A stretch of DNA of 64,000 bases from an uncultured Dehalococcoidia bacterium (GTDB lineage Bacteria > Chloroflexota > Dehalococcoidia > Lucifugimonadales > UBA3495). This document shows, one piece after another, positions 50,896-60,456 of this stretch (its first letter is position 1; every line of letters begins with the position of its first letter). The DNA lies in contig CATOSP010000001.1 of assembly GCA_951812625.1 (NCBI GenBank), positions 1-64,000 on the forward strand, read 5' to 3'. Made by a program: the position numbers and the translations under genes. Under the pieces are notes generated by a model. The model made no database searches, was not told where the DNA came from, and worked only from the letters and a program-made list of their open reading frames with translations.

Positions 50896-52185
50896 ATGCT
50901 AAAGATCGGCCATGAGGTCGTGAGGCCCGGCGCAAAATGGGGTGACGCAGATGTCACCATTCCCGTACCGGAGGAGTTGGAAACCGTTCCTGGTATTCCT
51001 CTCAACAACCGTGAGGTTGACTGGTACGCCCGCGAGTATCCCCTGGAATCCATCAACTACACCGAGCGCGCTTCCCGCGACTGGTCCAACGCTCTCCGCG
51101 ACACCCACGTGGAGATGCGGGAGATCCGCAAGGAGCACGACAAGCTCAATCGTGGCCTGATTATGGCTGGCCGCGCCACCGCCGAGCTGGACCCCACCGT
51201 AGAGCCCACCGGCGAGGACGTCACCCAGAAGATCAAGGACAAGGCCCGCGAGCTGGGTTATCTCGAAGTCGGAATCGCCCCCTATGACCACCGCTACGAG
51301 TTCCAGAGCAAGAAGGGTTTCACCTTCCTGCCCCACGCGATCTGCTTGGCCTATGAGCAGGACTTCGAGCCCACGCAGACGATCCCCAGCGTCGACGCTG
51401 AGATCGTCCACTCCAGCACCTACCGGACGCAGGCTGCAGCCGGTCTGGAGCTGGGCAACTACATCAGGTCCCTGGGTTACAAGGCCCATGTCATCCACTC
51501 CAGTGACGCCACCGGCCCCGTGATCCCCATGTTCGTGGAAGCCGGCCTCGGCCAGCTCGGAGCCTGCGGCTACCTGTTGACCCCTCACCAGGGCAACCGC
51601 TGCCGGTTGATGATGGTCACCACCGACGCGGAGATCAGCTATGACAAGCCGGTGGACTATGGCATCCACGCCTTCTGCCAGGTCTGCCAGGTGTGCGTCA
51701 ACCGCTGCCCGGGCCGCGCTCTCATGCGCGACAAGATCTGGTGGCGCGGACTTGAGAAGAACAAGCTCTACTTCAAGCGCTGCCGCCCCGTGATGGCCCG
51801 ATACCTAGGTTGCGGCGTCTGCATGAAGGTCTGCCCCATCCAGAAGTATGGCCTCAAGAACGTCATGGAGCACTATGCCTCCACCGGCCAGGTGCTGGGC
51901 AAGGGCACCCACGACCTCGAAGGCTACACTCTCGAGGGCAAGGGCTACTTCGGCCCCGGCGAGATGCCGGTATTCGACCGCGACTTCTTCGATATGCCCA
52001 CCGGCACCATCGAGGACCATGCGTTCGAGGACTTCAAGTCCAAGGCTCGCGCCGCTGGTGGAGACATCAGCGAGGGCATGCTCTCAGAGCTGAAGGAAGA
52101 GATGGTCAAGGCCCTCAGCCAGGAGTACGACATCGTCGCGATGATGGACAACGACCTCAACAACATCGACGCCGACTACATCTAG
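50896..52185 (+). CDS. Reductive dehalogenase-like protein, copy 2
   Basis: Same motifs as copy 1; Fe-S region nearly identical at nucleotide level. Confidence 0.88.
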   Translation: MLKIGHEVVRPGAKWGDADVTIPVPEELETVPGIPLNNREVDWYAREYPLESINYTERASRDWSNALRDTHVEMREIRKEHDKLNRGLIMAGRATAELDPTVEPTGEDVTQKIKDKARELGYLEVGIAPYDHRYEFQSKKGFTFLPHAICLAYEQDFEPTQTIPSVDAEIVHSSTYRTQAAAGLELGNYIRSLGYKAHVIHSSDATGPVIPMFVEAGLGQLGACGYLLTPHQGNRCRLMMVTTDAEISYDKPVDYGIHAFCQVCQVCVNRCPGRALMRDKIWWRGLEKNKLYFKRCRPVMARYLGCGVCMKVCPIQKYGLKNVMEHYASTGQVLGKGTHDLEGYTLEGKGYFGPGEMPVFDRDFFDMPTGTIEDHAFEDFKSKARAAGGDISEGMLSELKEEMVKALSQEYDIVAMMDNDLNNIDADYI

Positions 52186-52245
52186 CCGACAGTCGATACG
52201 GTGTCGCGGCGGTAACGTCGGGGCACCAACAAGGCAAACCCCAAG

Positions 52246-52269
52246 GGGCCGACAGAAAGCTGTCGGCCC
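52246..52269 (+). terminator. Hairpin terminator after RdhA-like copy 2
   Basis: GGGCCGACAG-aaag-CTGTCGGCCC followed by tttacctttt. Confidence 0.85.
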
Positions 52270-52424
52270 TTTACCTTTTGGGCTGAATTGGTGTCGTGAG
52301 CCTCTCGGGAAGAATGGCGACCGGATTTATCTGACCCATTTCTTGGTAGGCTTTGCCGGAAATCATCGGCCTATAGACTGATAAGTATCAGCATTAGCGA
52401 TATAACGGTTGCATCCCTATAGGC

Positions 52425-52453
52425 TTGACAAATATACGAGCAGGAAGTATGGT
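52425..52453 (+). promoter_or_regulatory. Sigma70-like promoter upstream of RdhA-like copy 3
   Basis: TTGACA (52425-52430), 17 bp, TATGGT (52448-52453). Confidence 0.45.
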
Positions 52454-52507
52454 TGCCGATACCTTGGGGTAACTCTTATCTTGACCCAATCCGATAGGGA
52501 GGAGCAT

Positions 52508-53782
52508 ATGCTAAAGATAGGCCACGAGGTCGTAAGGCCGGGTAAGTTGCCTGGTGATACCCCGGTAACGATCCCGGTCCCCGAAGAACTGGAAACCGTG
52601 CCCGGCATTCCCTTGAACCAGCGCGAAGTTGACTGGTATGCCAGGGAATACCCGCTGGAGACCATGAACATCACCGAGCGGGCGTCCCGCGACTGGGCCA
52701 ACACCTTCCGCGACCAGCACGCTGAGATGCGGGAGATCCGCAAGGAGCACGACAAGCTCAACAGGCCCTTGATCATGGCCGCCCGTCTGACCGGCGACCA
52801 GGAGCCGTCCGTCGAGCCCACGGGCGAGGACGTCACCGAGCTTATCAAGTCCAAGGCTCGTGAGCTTGGGTTCGTTGAAGTCGGCATTACCTACTACGAC
52901 CACCGCTACACCTACCAGAGCAAGAAGGACTGGGTGAAGTTCCCCCATGTAATCTGCCTGGCCTTCGAGCAGGACTACGAGCCCACCCAGACCATCCCCA
53001 GCGTGGACGCTGAGATCGTCCACTCCAGCACCTATCGCACCGAGGGCGCCGCAGGACTGGAACTCGGCAACTACATCAACTCCCTGGGGTATCGCGCCCA
53101 GGTCCACAGCCCCAATGACAACACCGGCCCCTACATCCCGATGTTCGTGGAAGCCGGTCTTGGCCAGTTGGGCGCCTGTGGTTACCTGCTGACCCCCCAT
53201 GAGGGTTCCCGCTGCCGGATCATGATGATCACCACCGACGCCAACGTCTCCTATGACAAGCCGGTGGACTATGGCATCCACGCCTTCTGCCAGGTGTGCC
53301 AGGTGTGCGTCAACCGCTGCCCCGGCCGCGCTCTCATGCGCGACAAGATCTGGTGGCGCGGACTTGAGAAGAACAAGCTCTACTTCAAGCGCTGCCGCCC
53401 CGTCATGGCCCGTTATCTCGGCTGCGGCATCTGCATGAAGGTCTGCCCCATCCAGAAGTATGGCCTGAAGAACGTCATGGAGCACTATGCCTCCACCGGA
53501 CAGGTGCTGGGCAAGGGCACCCACGACCTCGAAGGCTACATCCTCGAGGGCAAGGGCTACTTCGGCCCCGGCGAGCTCCCGGTCTTCGACCGTGACTTCT
53601 TTGACATGCCCCAGGGCGACACCGAGGACTGGGCGTTCATCCAGTTCAAGGAACAGGCCCGTGCGTCTGGCGGCGTCATCACCGACGATATGCTGGAGTC
53701 CCTCCGGGAGGAGGTCGCCCGCGGCGCGTCCCAGAGCAGGGACAACCTCGAAATGATGTACGAAGAGGAAGACTACATCTAG
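52508..53782 (+). CDS. Reductive dehalogenase-like protein, copy 3
   Basis: FCQVCQVCVNRCPGRAL, YLGCGICMKVCPIQKYG; start taken at MLKIGHEVV as in the other copies. Confidence 0.88.
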   Translation: MLKIGHEVVRPGKLPGDTPVTIPVPEELETVPGIPLNQREVDWYAREYPLETMNITERASRDWANTFRDQHAEMREIRKEHDKLNRPLIMAARLTGDQEPSVEPTGEDVTELIKSKARELGFVEVGITYYDHRYTYQSKKDWVKFPHVICLAFEQDYEPTQTIPSVDAEIVHSSTYRTEGAAGLELGNYINSLGYRAQVHSPNDNTGPYIPMFVEAGLGQLGACGYLLTPHEGSRCRIMMITTDANVSYDKPVDYGIHAFCQVCQVCVNRCPGRALMRDKIWWRGLEKNKLYFKRCRPVMARYLGCGICMKVCPIQKYGLKNVMEHYASTGQVLGKGTHDLEGYILEGKGYFGPGELPVFDRDFFDMPQGDTEDWAFIQFKEQARASGGVITDDMLESLREEVARGASQSRDNLEMMYEEEDYI

Positions 53783-53806
53783 CCTTCCCCCAAGTCCATT
53801 ACCACC

Positions 53807-53830
53807 GGATGAGGGGATACCCCCTCATCC
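53807..53830 (+). terminator. Hairpin terminator after RdhA-like copy 3
   Basis: GGATGAGGGG-atac-CCCCTCATCC then cttta. Confidence 0.75.
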
Positions 53831-53850
53831 CTTTACCCAAACAACAGTAT

Positions 53851-53876
53851 GCCCGGCCCTCATGAGAGGGCCGGGC
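53851..53876. terminator. Second hairpin in the intergenic region
   Basis: GCCCGGCCCTC-atga-GAGGGCCGGGC. Confidence 0.55.
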
Positions 53877-54009
53877 TATAGGCGTGTATGCTTGATGGAT
53901 GGGTGTGGCTACCACGACTGCCTGACTGGTATCCTGGAAACCCGGTCCCGTCCAATCAAGATGTTTCCAGACAGTGGTTTCCGGGCTCCCGGACGGCGTT
54001 GGCGATGAT

Positions 54010-55293
54010 CTACAGTTGCAAGTCGTAGGCGGGGGCGCCGGCGCTGCTGGGCTGGGTCTGCTTCAGCCCGTCGGCCAGCTTGGCCAGCTCCTGTTGATAT
54101 GTCTCGGAGTCCGAGTCCCTAGTCTCCAGGTTGAAGACCAGGTGTTCCATGGCTATGTTCCGGGCTTGGCGGTTCCTGCTGCGGTCGGAGAAGGTACCAT
54201 CGGCGCCTGCCAGGAACAAAACCCACTCATCCTTGGACTGTTGCAACTCCTGGGCGGCGCGGAGGTCATTGCGCACGCTCTCGCTGTCCAATGTTCTGGA
54301 CGAGCAGACGACTACCATCTTGTCGTAGGGGCGGACCCACCGCTCCACCTCCTCCTGGTCCGAGGTGCTATGCCTCTCAACAAGGGCGCTTCCCCGCGAA
54401 CTCTCGGAGAAGACCCAGCAGCGCACCCCCTGGGTCTGCAGGTCATTCCGGAGGGTGGTGGCGAACGGTTCGTCCGCGTCAGTACAGGAGATGAAGCAGT
54501 CTCCCAGCGCAATATCGGCATCCACCAGGGTGGCCTGGAAACCGGCCATGCTCTCGGGCACCCCCGCGTTGAGCAAAAACGCCTCGTCGATCAATCCCTT
54601 CGACCGGTACAGGGAGTCGATACCGATGGTGCTGGGGCCGTCGTGACGCACCAGGTCCAGCCCAACAGCTCCGCTGAAGTCGCAGTTCTGGAACACTGTA
54701 TATCCGACGATACCGCCGCCGAAGTTGGCTCCGCCCATTTCGGGATTGTTAAGGATGGCTTCGTAGAAATCGGCACCGTCGAATATAGCATCCGTCATGT
54801 TGGTCCGGGTCAGATTGGCCCGGTTCAAGTTTGCCCCGGTGAGATCCGCGCCGGTGAGGTTTGCGCCGGTGAGGTTTGCGCGGGACAAGTTGCAGCGGGA
54901 CAGGTTGCACCCGGAAAGATTCGCGTCCGATAGGACTACCCGGTCCAGGTCCGAATCGGAAAAGTCGGCTCGGGCCAGGTTTGCGCCCCGGAGGTTTGCC
55001 CCGTTGAGCAGGGCGCGGGTAACGTTTGCCTGGCGCATGTCGGCCCGGTACATGTGGACGGGGTTCAGCCGTGCGCCAGACAGGTTGGCTCTTGGCAGCG
55101 TAGCTCCCATAAAGTCAGAGTCCCGGATGTCTGCGCCGGAAAGGTCCACTTGCGGGATCCGGGCATAGCTCATGTAGGAGGCGTTGAGGTCCAGGATTTC
55201 GCCTGGATGCTCCTCCCGCCAGCGGGCGACGGTATCCCGACCCCGTTTGACAATCTGTACGTGCTCCATATTGGCCATATCAGCCGCTCCCAA
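54010..55293 (-). CDS. Pentapeptide-repeat protein with C-terminal TIR-like domain
   Basis: About 15 A(D/N)Lxx units (LSGADIRDSDFMGATLPRANLSGARL...); then CFISCTDADEPFATTLRNDLQTQGVRCWVFSESSRG...VRPYDKMVVVCSSRTLDSESVRNDLRAA. Confidence 0.8.
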   Translation of the reverse strand: MGAADMANMEHVQIVKRGRDTVARWREEHPGEILDLNASYMSYARIPQVDLSGADIRDSDFMGATLPRANLSGARLNPVHMYRADMRQANVTRALLNGANLRGANLARADFSDSDLDRVVLSDANLSGCNLSRCNLSRANLTGANLTGADLTGANLNRANLTRTNMTDAIFDGADFYEAILNNPEMGGANFGGGIVGYTVFQNCDFSGAVGLDLVRHDGPSTIGIDSLYRSKGLIDEAFLLNAGVPESMAGFQATLVDADIALGDCFISCTDADEPFATTLRNDLQTQGVRCWVFSESSRGSALVERHSTSDQEEVERWVRPYDKMVVVCSSRTLDSESVRNDLRAAQELQQSKDEWVLFLAGADGTFSDRSRNRQARNIAMEHLVFNLETRDSDSETYQQELAKLADGLKQTQPSSAGAPAYDLQL

Positions 55294-55438
55294 TCACAGC
55301 CTGATTCAAGGGTGTAACTCAGGGAAATTTTAGCACACGCCCACTTTCGGGGCGAACCTCGTGCATATAGGGACGAATCCTATACGGGCGACCCTGCCGC
55401 GCACCGGGTCTGGGGCAACGTTTTCAATGCGGCCCAGG

Positions 55439-55792
55439 CTAACGGCTGGTGTTGATTATCGCCCGTCGGTGGGTGCCTTCCCCGATCTTCGTCTCACCGT
55501 CGAAGGCCGCCACGTTGAACAGCATCCGGTTGCGATCAACTTCCATTAACTCGGCGTGGGCTATGATGGTCGCGCCGATGTCTGCTGGGGCAATGTGGCG
55601 CACGTTTACCTCGTAGCCCACCGAAGTCTGACCTTCCTCCAACAGGTCTCGGACGGCCTCGATTGACGCGCCTTCCATCAGTCCAATCATGGACGGGGTG
55701 CTGAACTTGCTGACGTGGCTGGCGACATTGTGTTCGCAGACTAAGGTCTGCCGCTGCCCCTTGAGTCCAGGGGCGATACGGGGGCTTGCCAT
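55439..55792 (-). CDS. Hotdog thioesterase (fluoroacetyl-CoA thioesterase-like)
   Basis: VCEHNVASHVSKFSTPSMIGLMEGASIEAVRDLLEEGQTSVGYEVNVRHIAPADIGATI. Confidence 0.75.
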   Translation of the reverse strand: MASPRIAPGLKGQRQTLVCEHNVASHVSKFSTPSMIGLMEGASIEAVRDLLEEGQTSVGYEVNVRHIAPADIGATIIAHAELMEVDRNRMLFNVAAFDGETKIGEGTHRRAIINTSR

Positions 55793-55937
55793 CGCGCCGA
55801 ACCTCCCTGTGGATAGAAATTCATGCAACTCATGCCGGAAGTGTATCTTAACAGATTGACGGGTACGGGCGGGATACGGTTAGCTTGTATGGGCCTTCGT
55901 GTTAGGATATGATTCTGACGCTCGGAGTGGACACAAT

Positions 55938-56867
55938 ATGTCAACCAAAAGGGACCTCCTATCCGTAACCGACCTCACCGCTGACGAGACGCGCCGCATA
56001 CTGGACAGGGCGCGGGAGATGAAGACCCCCGATTTCGAGACACGGGGTCCCAAGCCCCTTCAGGGCAAGAACATCGCCCTGCTGTTCGAGAAGCCGTCTC
56101 TGCGCACCAAGGCCAGCTTCCAGGTGGGCATTCAGCAACTTGGCGGGTTTTCGTTCTACATGGGTCCGGAAGAGGTAGGGCTTGGGGTGCGCGAGCCGGT
56201 GTCCGACGTGGCGCGAGTGTTGTCGGGTTACGTTGACGGCATCGTGGCGCGGGTCAACTCCCATACTTCGCTGGAGGAGTTGGCCGTCTATTCCACCGTT
56301 CCTGTCGTCAACGCCCTTTCCGATTGGGAGCACCCCTGCCAGACGATGGCCGACCTGTTGACCATCCAGGAGAGCAAGGGCAAATTGGAGGGACTGGGTC
56401 TGACCTTCGTCGGTGACGGCAACAACGTCTCCCGGAGCCTCTGCCTGGCGCTACCCCCCGTAGGCATGGGGTTCACCATCGCCGCACCGCCGGGCTACTG
56501 CCTGGACGACGGCAGCCTGGACCTGGCCCGCAACCGGGCGTCGGGAGCGTCCCTTGTCCAAACCATTATCGATCCGGTTCTGGGGGTGCAAGGGGCGGAC
56601 GTGGTCTACACCGACGCCTGGACCAGCATGGGACAGGAGGCGGAATCGGAGGTCAGGCGGAGGGCGTTCCAGGGCTACACCGTCGACGCAGCCCTGATGG
56701 AGAAGGCCGGTCCCGAAGCCATTTTTATGCACGACATGCCAGTCCACTATGGCGAGGAAGCCCCAACCGGGATGCTGGAGCACCCCCAATCTGTAGCCTA
56801 CGCCCAGGCACACAACCGGCTGCACGCCCAGAAAGCCGTGCTGGAACTGCTGCTGGGCAGCGGGTGA
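55938..56867 (+). CDS. argF: Ornithine carbamoyltransferase
   Basis: ALLFEKPSLRTKASFQVGIQQLGG; VPVVNALSDWEHPCQTMADLLTIQE; MHDMPVHYGEE. Confidence 0.94.
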   Translation: MSTKRDLLSVTDLTADETRRILDRAREMKTPDFETRGPKPLQGKNIALLFEKPSLRTKASFQVGIQQLGGFSFYMGPEEVGLGVREPVSDVARVLSGYVDGIVARVNSHTSLEELAVYSTVPVVNALSDWEHPCQTMADLLTIQESKGKLEGLGLTFVGDGNNVSRSLCLALPPVGMGFTIAAPPGYCLDDGSLDLARNRASGASLVQTIIDPVLGVQGADVVYTDAWTSMGQEAESEVRRRAFQGYTVDAALMEKAGPEAIFMHDMPVHYGEEAPTGMLEHPQSVAYAQAHNRLHAQKAVLELLLGSG

Positions 56868-58516
56868 GGCGAAGCCGGACCAGCCAGGAAGAGATGGAAG
56901 AACAGCCCACACTCCAACCCCCACCGGACGACGGCGGGACCGAGGCCAGTCCCGTCCCTGACCTTGCCGGCCTGTACCCGGCGCGGCGGCTGACCGTGCT
57001 CGAAAACGCATCCCCCACTCCAACACCCGCCGGGACTGTTCCTCAGGAATCCGCCGAGCGCATCCCCGTGGTGGCCATCGTGGGGCGGCCCAACGTCGGG
57101 AAGTCTTCCCTATTCAACCGCATACTGAACCGACGCCACGCCATTGTGACCGACATTGCCGGGACAACACGGGACAGGCTCATGTCCGAGGCTTGGTGGG
57201 AGGTTGCTTCACAGAACGGCGGGCGAGAACCAGACGTCTACCAGTTCATCCTGGTTGACACTGGAGGGCTGGAGACCAGACCGGAGGGTACCATCCAGAC
57301 CAAGGTACAGGAACAGGCGGATATGGCAGTGGCCGATGCCGATGTGGTCGTCTTCCTCACCGACGGCATTGAAGGCATGACCGCCGTCGACTCCCTGGTT
57401 GCGGACCGGCTGCGCCGTACCCAGAAACCCGTCATCCTGGCGGTGAACAAAGTAGACAACGAGGTACGGGAGTTCGCCGCCTCCGAGTTCTTCGGGTTGG
57501 GACTGGACGACCCTATGCCCATCAGCGCGTACCACAACCTGGGCGTTTACCAACTGATGGACCGGGTGTGCTCCCACCTGGAACCCGTCTTTCCCGAAGA
57601 CGAGGAAGACGATGCTGTACTCGATGCCCCGCCTCCGGTAGAGGAACTGAAACTGGCTATCGTGGGCAGGACCAACGTCGGCAAGTCAATGCTCCTCAAC
57701 TCCATCCTGGGGCACGAGCGTTCCATCGTAACTCCGGAAGCCGGGACGACGCGGGATGCCCTGGACACCTACGTAAGCTATAACGGCAACGACGTGGTGC
57801 TGATCGACACAGCGGGCATCCGCCGGCGCGGTCGAGTGCAGCGCGGCATTGAGCAGTTCAGCGTGATGCGGGCGGTCAACGCCGTGCAGCGGAGCGACAT
57901 GACCTTGCTGGTAATCGACGCCAGCGAACTGGCCACCGCCCAGGACGCCCACATAGCCGGGTTGGCCTGGGAGATGTGCCGGGGCCTCATCGTCGTAGTG
58001 AACAAGTGGGACCTGGCACGGGACGGCAGCCGGTATGCCCAGGAGCGGGCGGCGGCCAGGGTGCGTGAGAAGTTCCACTTCATGCCCTACGTGCCGGTCT
58101 GTTTCACCTCCGCGTTGCTCCAGCAGGGGATAGCGCGCCTCATGGGGACTACTCTGGAGCTTCGGCAGGAACGGATGCGGTTCATACCGGCGCGGGAACT
58201 GCAATACGTGCTGGCCGACGCCCTGGCCGACCACACCCCCCCGGCGGTGGCAGTCAAGGGCCGTGGCCGGAGGCGGGAGAGGCTGCACATCAGGCGTCTG
58301 AGGCAGGTCGGGGTAAACCCGCCCACGTTCCTGTTTAGCGTGGATAATCCCAGTCTGGTACACTTCTCCTACGAAAGATACCTTGAGAACCGGATCCGTT
58401 CCAGTTTCGGCTTCGATCACACCCACCTCAAGCTGTTATTCCGTCGAGGGACGGATCCCAGACGGTCCAGCCGGCCCCGCACCGGGAATGGGCCGACGTT
58501 CTCAGGAAGACGATGA
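56864..58516 (+). CDS. der: GTPase Der (EngA)
   Basis: Two GTPase domains: GRPNVGKSS and GRTNVGKSM; N-terminal Pro/Thr-rich extension. Confidence 0.95.
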   Translation: MRRSRTSQEEMEEQPTLQPPPDDGGTEASPVPDLAGLYPARRLTVLENASPTPTPAGTVPQESAERIPVVAIVGRPNVGKSSLFNRILNRRHAIVTDIAGTTRDRLMSEAWWEVASQNGGREPDVYQFILVDTGGLETRPEGTIQTKVQEQADMAVADADVVVFLTDGIEGMTAVDSLVADRLRRTQKPVILAVNKVDNEVREFAASEFFGLGLDDPMPISAYHNLGVYQLMDRVCSHLEPVFPEDEEDDAVLDAPPPVEELKLAIVGRTNVGKSMLLNSILGHERSIVTPEAGTTRDALDTYVSYNGNDVVLIDTAGIRRRGRVQRGIEQFSVMRAVNAVQRSDMTLLVIDASELATAQDAHIAGLAWEMCRGLIVVVNKWDLARDGSRYAQERAAARVREKFHFMPYVPVCFTSALLQQGIARLMGTTLELRQERMRFIPARELQYVLADALADHTPPAVAVKGRGRRRERLHIRRLRQVGVNPPTFLFSVDNPSLVHFSYERYLENRIRSSFGFDHTHLKLLFRRGTDPRRSSRPRTGNGPTFSGRR

Positions 58517-59232
58517 TATTCCGTCTGACCCCGTTCGTATTTGCACTGACGGTGCTTCCCGCTCTTGCTGTTGCCGTGGCGCTTTCGCTGCTGGTCCTCG
58601 ATAGCTGGACGCTGCCAGCCCGCTACGCCGCAGTCCTGGCCATCGCCTACCTGCTGGGTTCGGTCCCCTGGGGTTACATGCTGATCCTGTGGCGCCAGGG
58701 AGTGGACGTACGCGAACAGGGGAGCGGGCGCACCGGCATGACCAACGTGTTGCGGACCGCCGGGGTCAGGGTGGCAGCCATCGTCCTGCTGCTGGATATG
58801 GGGAAGGGACTCCTGTCGGTCTACGTGGCCCGCGAGGTCATTGGCTCCACCTACGGTGAGGTCGCAGCTGGGTTGCTCGCCCTGGCTGGGCACAACTGGC
58901 CCGTGTTCCTCCAGTTTCGTGGCGGGCGCGGCATTCTGACGGGCTTTGGCGGGTTGTGGATAATGACCTGGCCGGCGGCCGCAATCGCCGCGGCGGTTAT
59001 GGTACTGATTACCTTGATTAGCCGTTACGTCTCCCTTGGCAATATCATCGGTGTGGTTATAGCCTTCCTGGTGACTGCCGCCCTGGGTTGGATGGGCATG
59101 TATTCCCCGCTATATGCCGGATACACACTGATAGGCGGGGCAATAATCATCTGGCAGCACCGGGACAACATCCAACGAATTCTGGCCGGCAACGAGCGTC
59201 GATTGGGCAACCCGGCGGCCAAGAGCAATTGA
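58513..59232 (+). CDS. plsY: Glycerol-3-phosphate acyltransferase PlsY
   Basis: YLLGSVPWGYMLILWRQGVDVREQGSGRTGMTNVLRTAG; HNWPVFLQFRGGRGILTGFG. Confidence 0.94.
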   Translation: MIFRLTPFVFALTVLPALAVAVALSLLVLDSWTLPARYAAVLAIAYLLGSVPWGYMLILWRQGVDVREQGSGRTGMTNVLRTAGVRVAAIVLLLDMGKGLLSVYVAREVIGSTYGEVAAGLLALAGHNWPVFLQFRGGRGILTGFGGLWIMTWPAAAIAAAVMVLITLISRYVSLGNIIGVVIAFLVTAALGWMGMYSPLYAGYTLIGGAIIIWQHRDNIQRILAGNERRLGNPAAKSN

Positions 59233-59299
59233 CCGCAGCCAGTTTCCATCCTCACACCGGCCCGGATGCGGCATCAAGACCGGGGGCCTCGGACTGAAG

Positions 59300-60316
59300 A
59301 TGGAACAGGCTTCGAAGGAACGGGTAGCGGTAATTGGCGCCACCACCTGGGGGACTGCCCTGGGTATCATCCTCGCCCGGAGAGACATATCTGTAGATTT
59401 GGTCGTGCGCAGTGAGCAGGAGACATACCTGCTTGACTCGCAGCGGGAAAACGCCCGATTCCTGCCCGGCGTGACCTTTCCCCAATCGCTAACCGTCACC
59501 CCGTCCATCACCGATGCGGTGCCACAGGCACAGATGCTCGTCATCGCAGTCCCGTCCCATACCCTGCGCACCAACCTGGAGAACATCCGGGAGAGCGTCG
59601 CCCCCGGCGCGATCATTCTGAATGCCGCCAAGGGCCTGGAATGGCCTGACGGTAAGCGCATGAGCCGGGTAATGGAAGAGGCCCTGCCGCCCCACCTGCA
59701 TCACGGGATATGCTCCATGTCGGGACCCAACCTCGCCAGGGAAATCGTCAACGGCAAGGTCGCCTCGACCGTAGTAGCCGGGCGGGACGTTGCAATCACC
59801 GAGCGCGCCCAAGCCATGCTCATGTCCCCTTCGTTTCGCGTCTATACCAGCGAGGACGTCATTGGTGTGGAATTGGGAGGGGCGCTGAAGAACATCATCG
59901 CGCTGGGAGCGGGTATCGCCGATGGCCTGAATATCGGGGACAATGGGAAGGCTGCACTGGTCACGCGGGGCCTAGCTGAAATTACCCGGCTTGGGGTAGC
60001 CGCGGGAGCACATCCCCTGACTTTCGCCGGCCTGGCCGGTCTAGGGGACCTGATGGCAACCTGCGCCAGCCGCTTGAGCCGCAACCGCTACGTGGGGGAG
60101 CAGTTGGCCCAGGGCCGGTCATGGCCAGACATCCAGAAGTCAATGAACAACATCGCAGAAGGGGTGAACACCACCCGCGCGGCCCTGGCGATGGCCGAGG
60201 AATTGAACGTAGAGCTGCCCATCACCCAGGCCACCTACCGGGTCCTTTTCGAGGGTTTGTCACCAAGGGACGCCATATCGGAACTGATGGAACGCCCGCC
60301 CCGGTCCGAGTGGTAG
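59300..60316 (+). CDS. gpsA: Glycerol-3-phosphate dehydrogenase (NAD(P)+)
   Basis: VAVIGATTWGTALGIILARRD; SGPNLAREIVNG; GVELGGALKNIIALGAGIADGLNIGDNGKAALVTRGLAEI. Confidence 0.95.
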   Translation: MEQASKERVAVIGATTWGTALGIILARRDISVDLVVRSEQETYLLDSQRENARFLPGVTFPQSLTVTPSITDAVPQAQMLVIAVPSHTLRTNLENIRESVAPGAIILNAAKGLEWPDGKRMSRVMEEALPPHLHHGICSMSGPNLAREIVNGKVASTVVAGRDVAITERAQAMLMSPSFRVYTSEDVIGVELGGALKNIIALGAGIADGLNIGDNGKAALVTRGLAEITRLGVAAGAHPLTFAGLAGLGDLMATCASRLSRNRYVGEQLAQGRSWPDIQKSMNNIAEGVNTTRAALAMAEELNVELPITQATYRVLFEGLSPRDAISELMERPPRSEW

Positions 60317-60456
60317 GGTGCGCTATATTCCCTGGATACTGTTCACCAAGTGTCCATTGTCCAATATCGGCATGGGTTCCTATTGCGCCAAGGGCTTTCG
60401 AGGACCCGCATTAGCCCATAACCATGCAGTTCTACAGGGGAGGAGGGAGTGACGTT

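Noticed and set aside
54800-55100. DNA-level tandem repeat array
   Set aside because: The 15-bp periodicity is explained by the coding pentapeptide repeats of the TIR-like protein gene.
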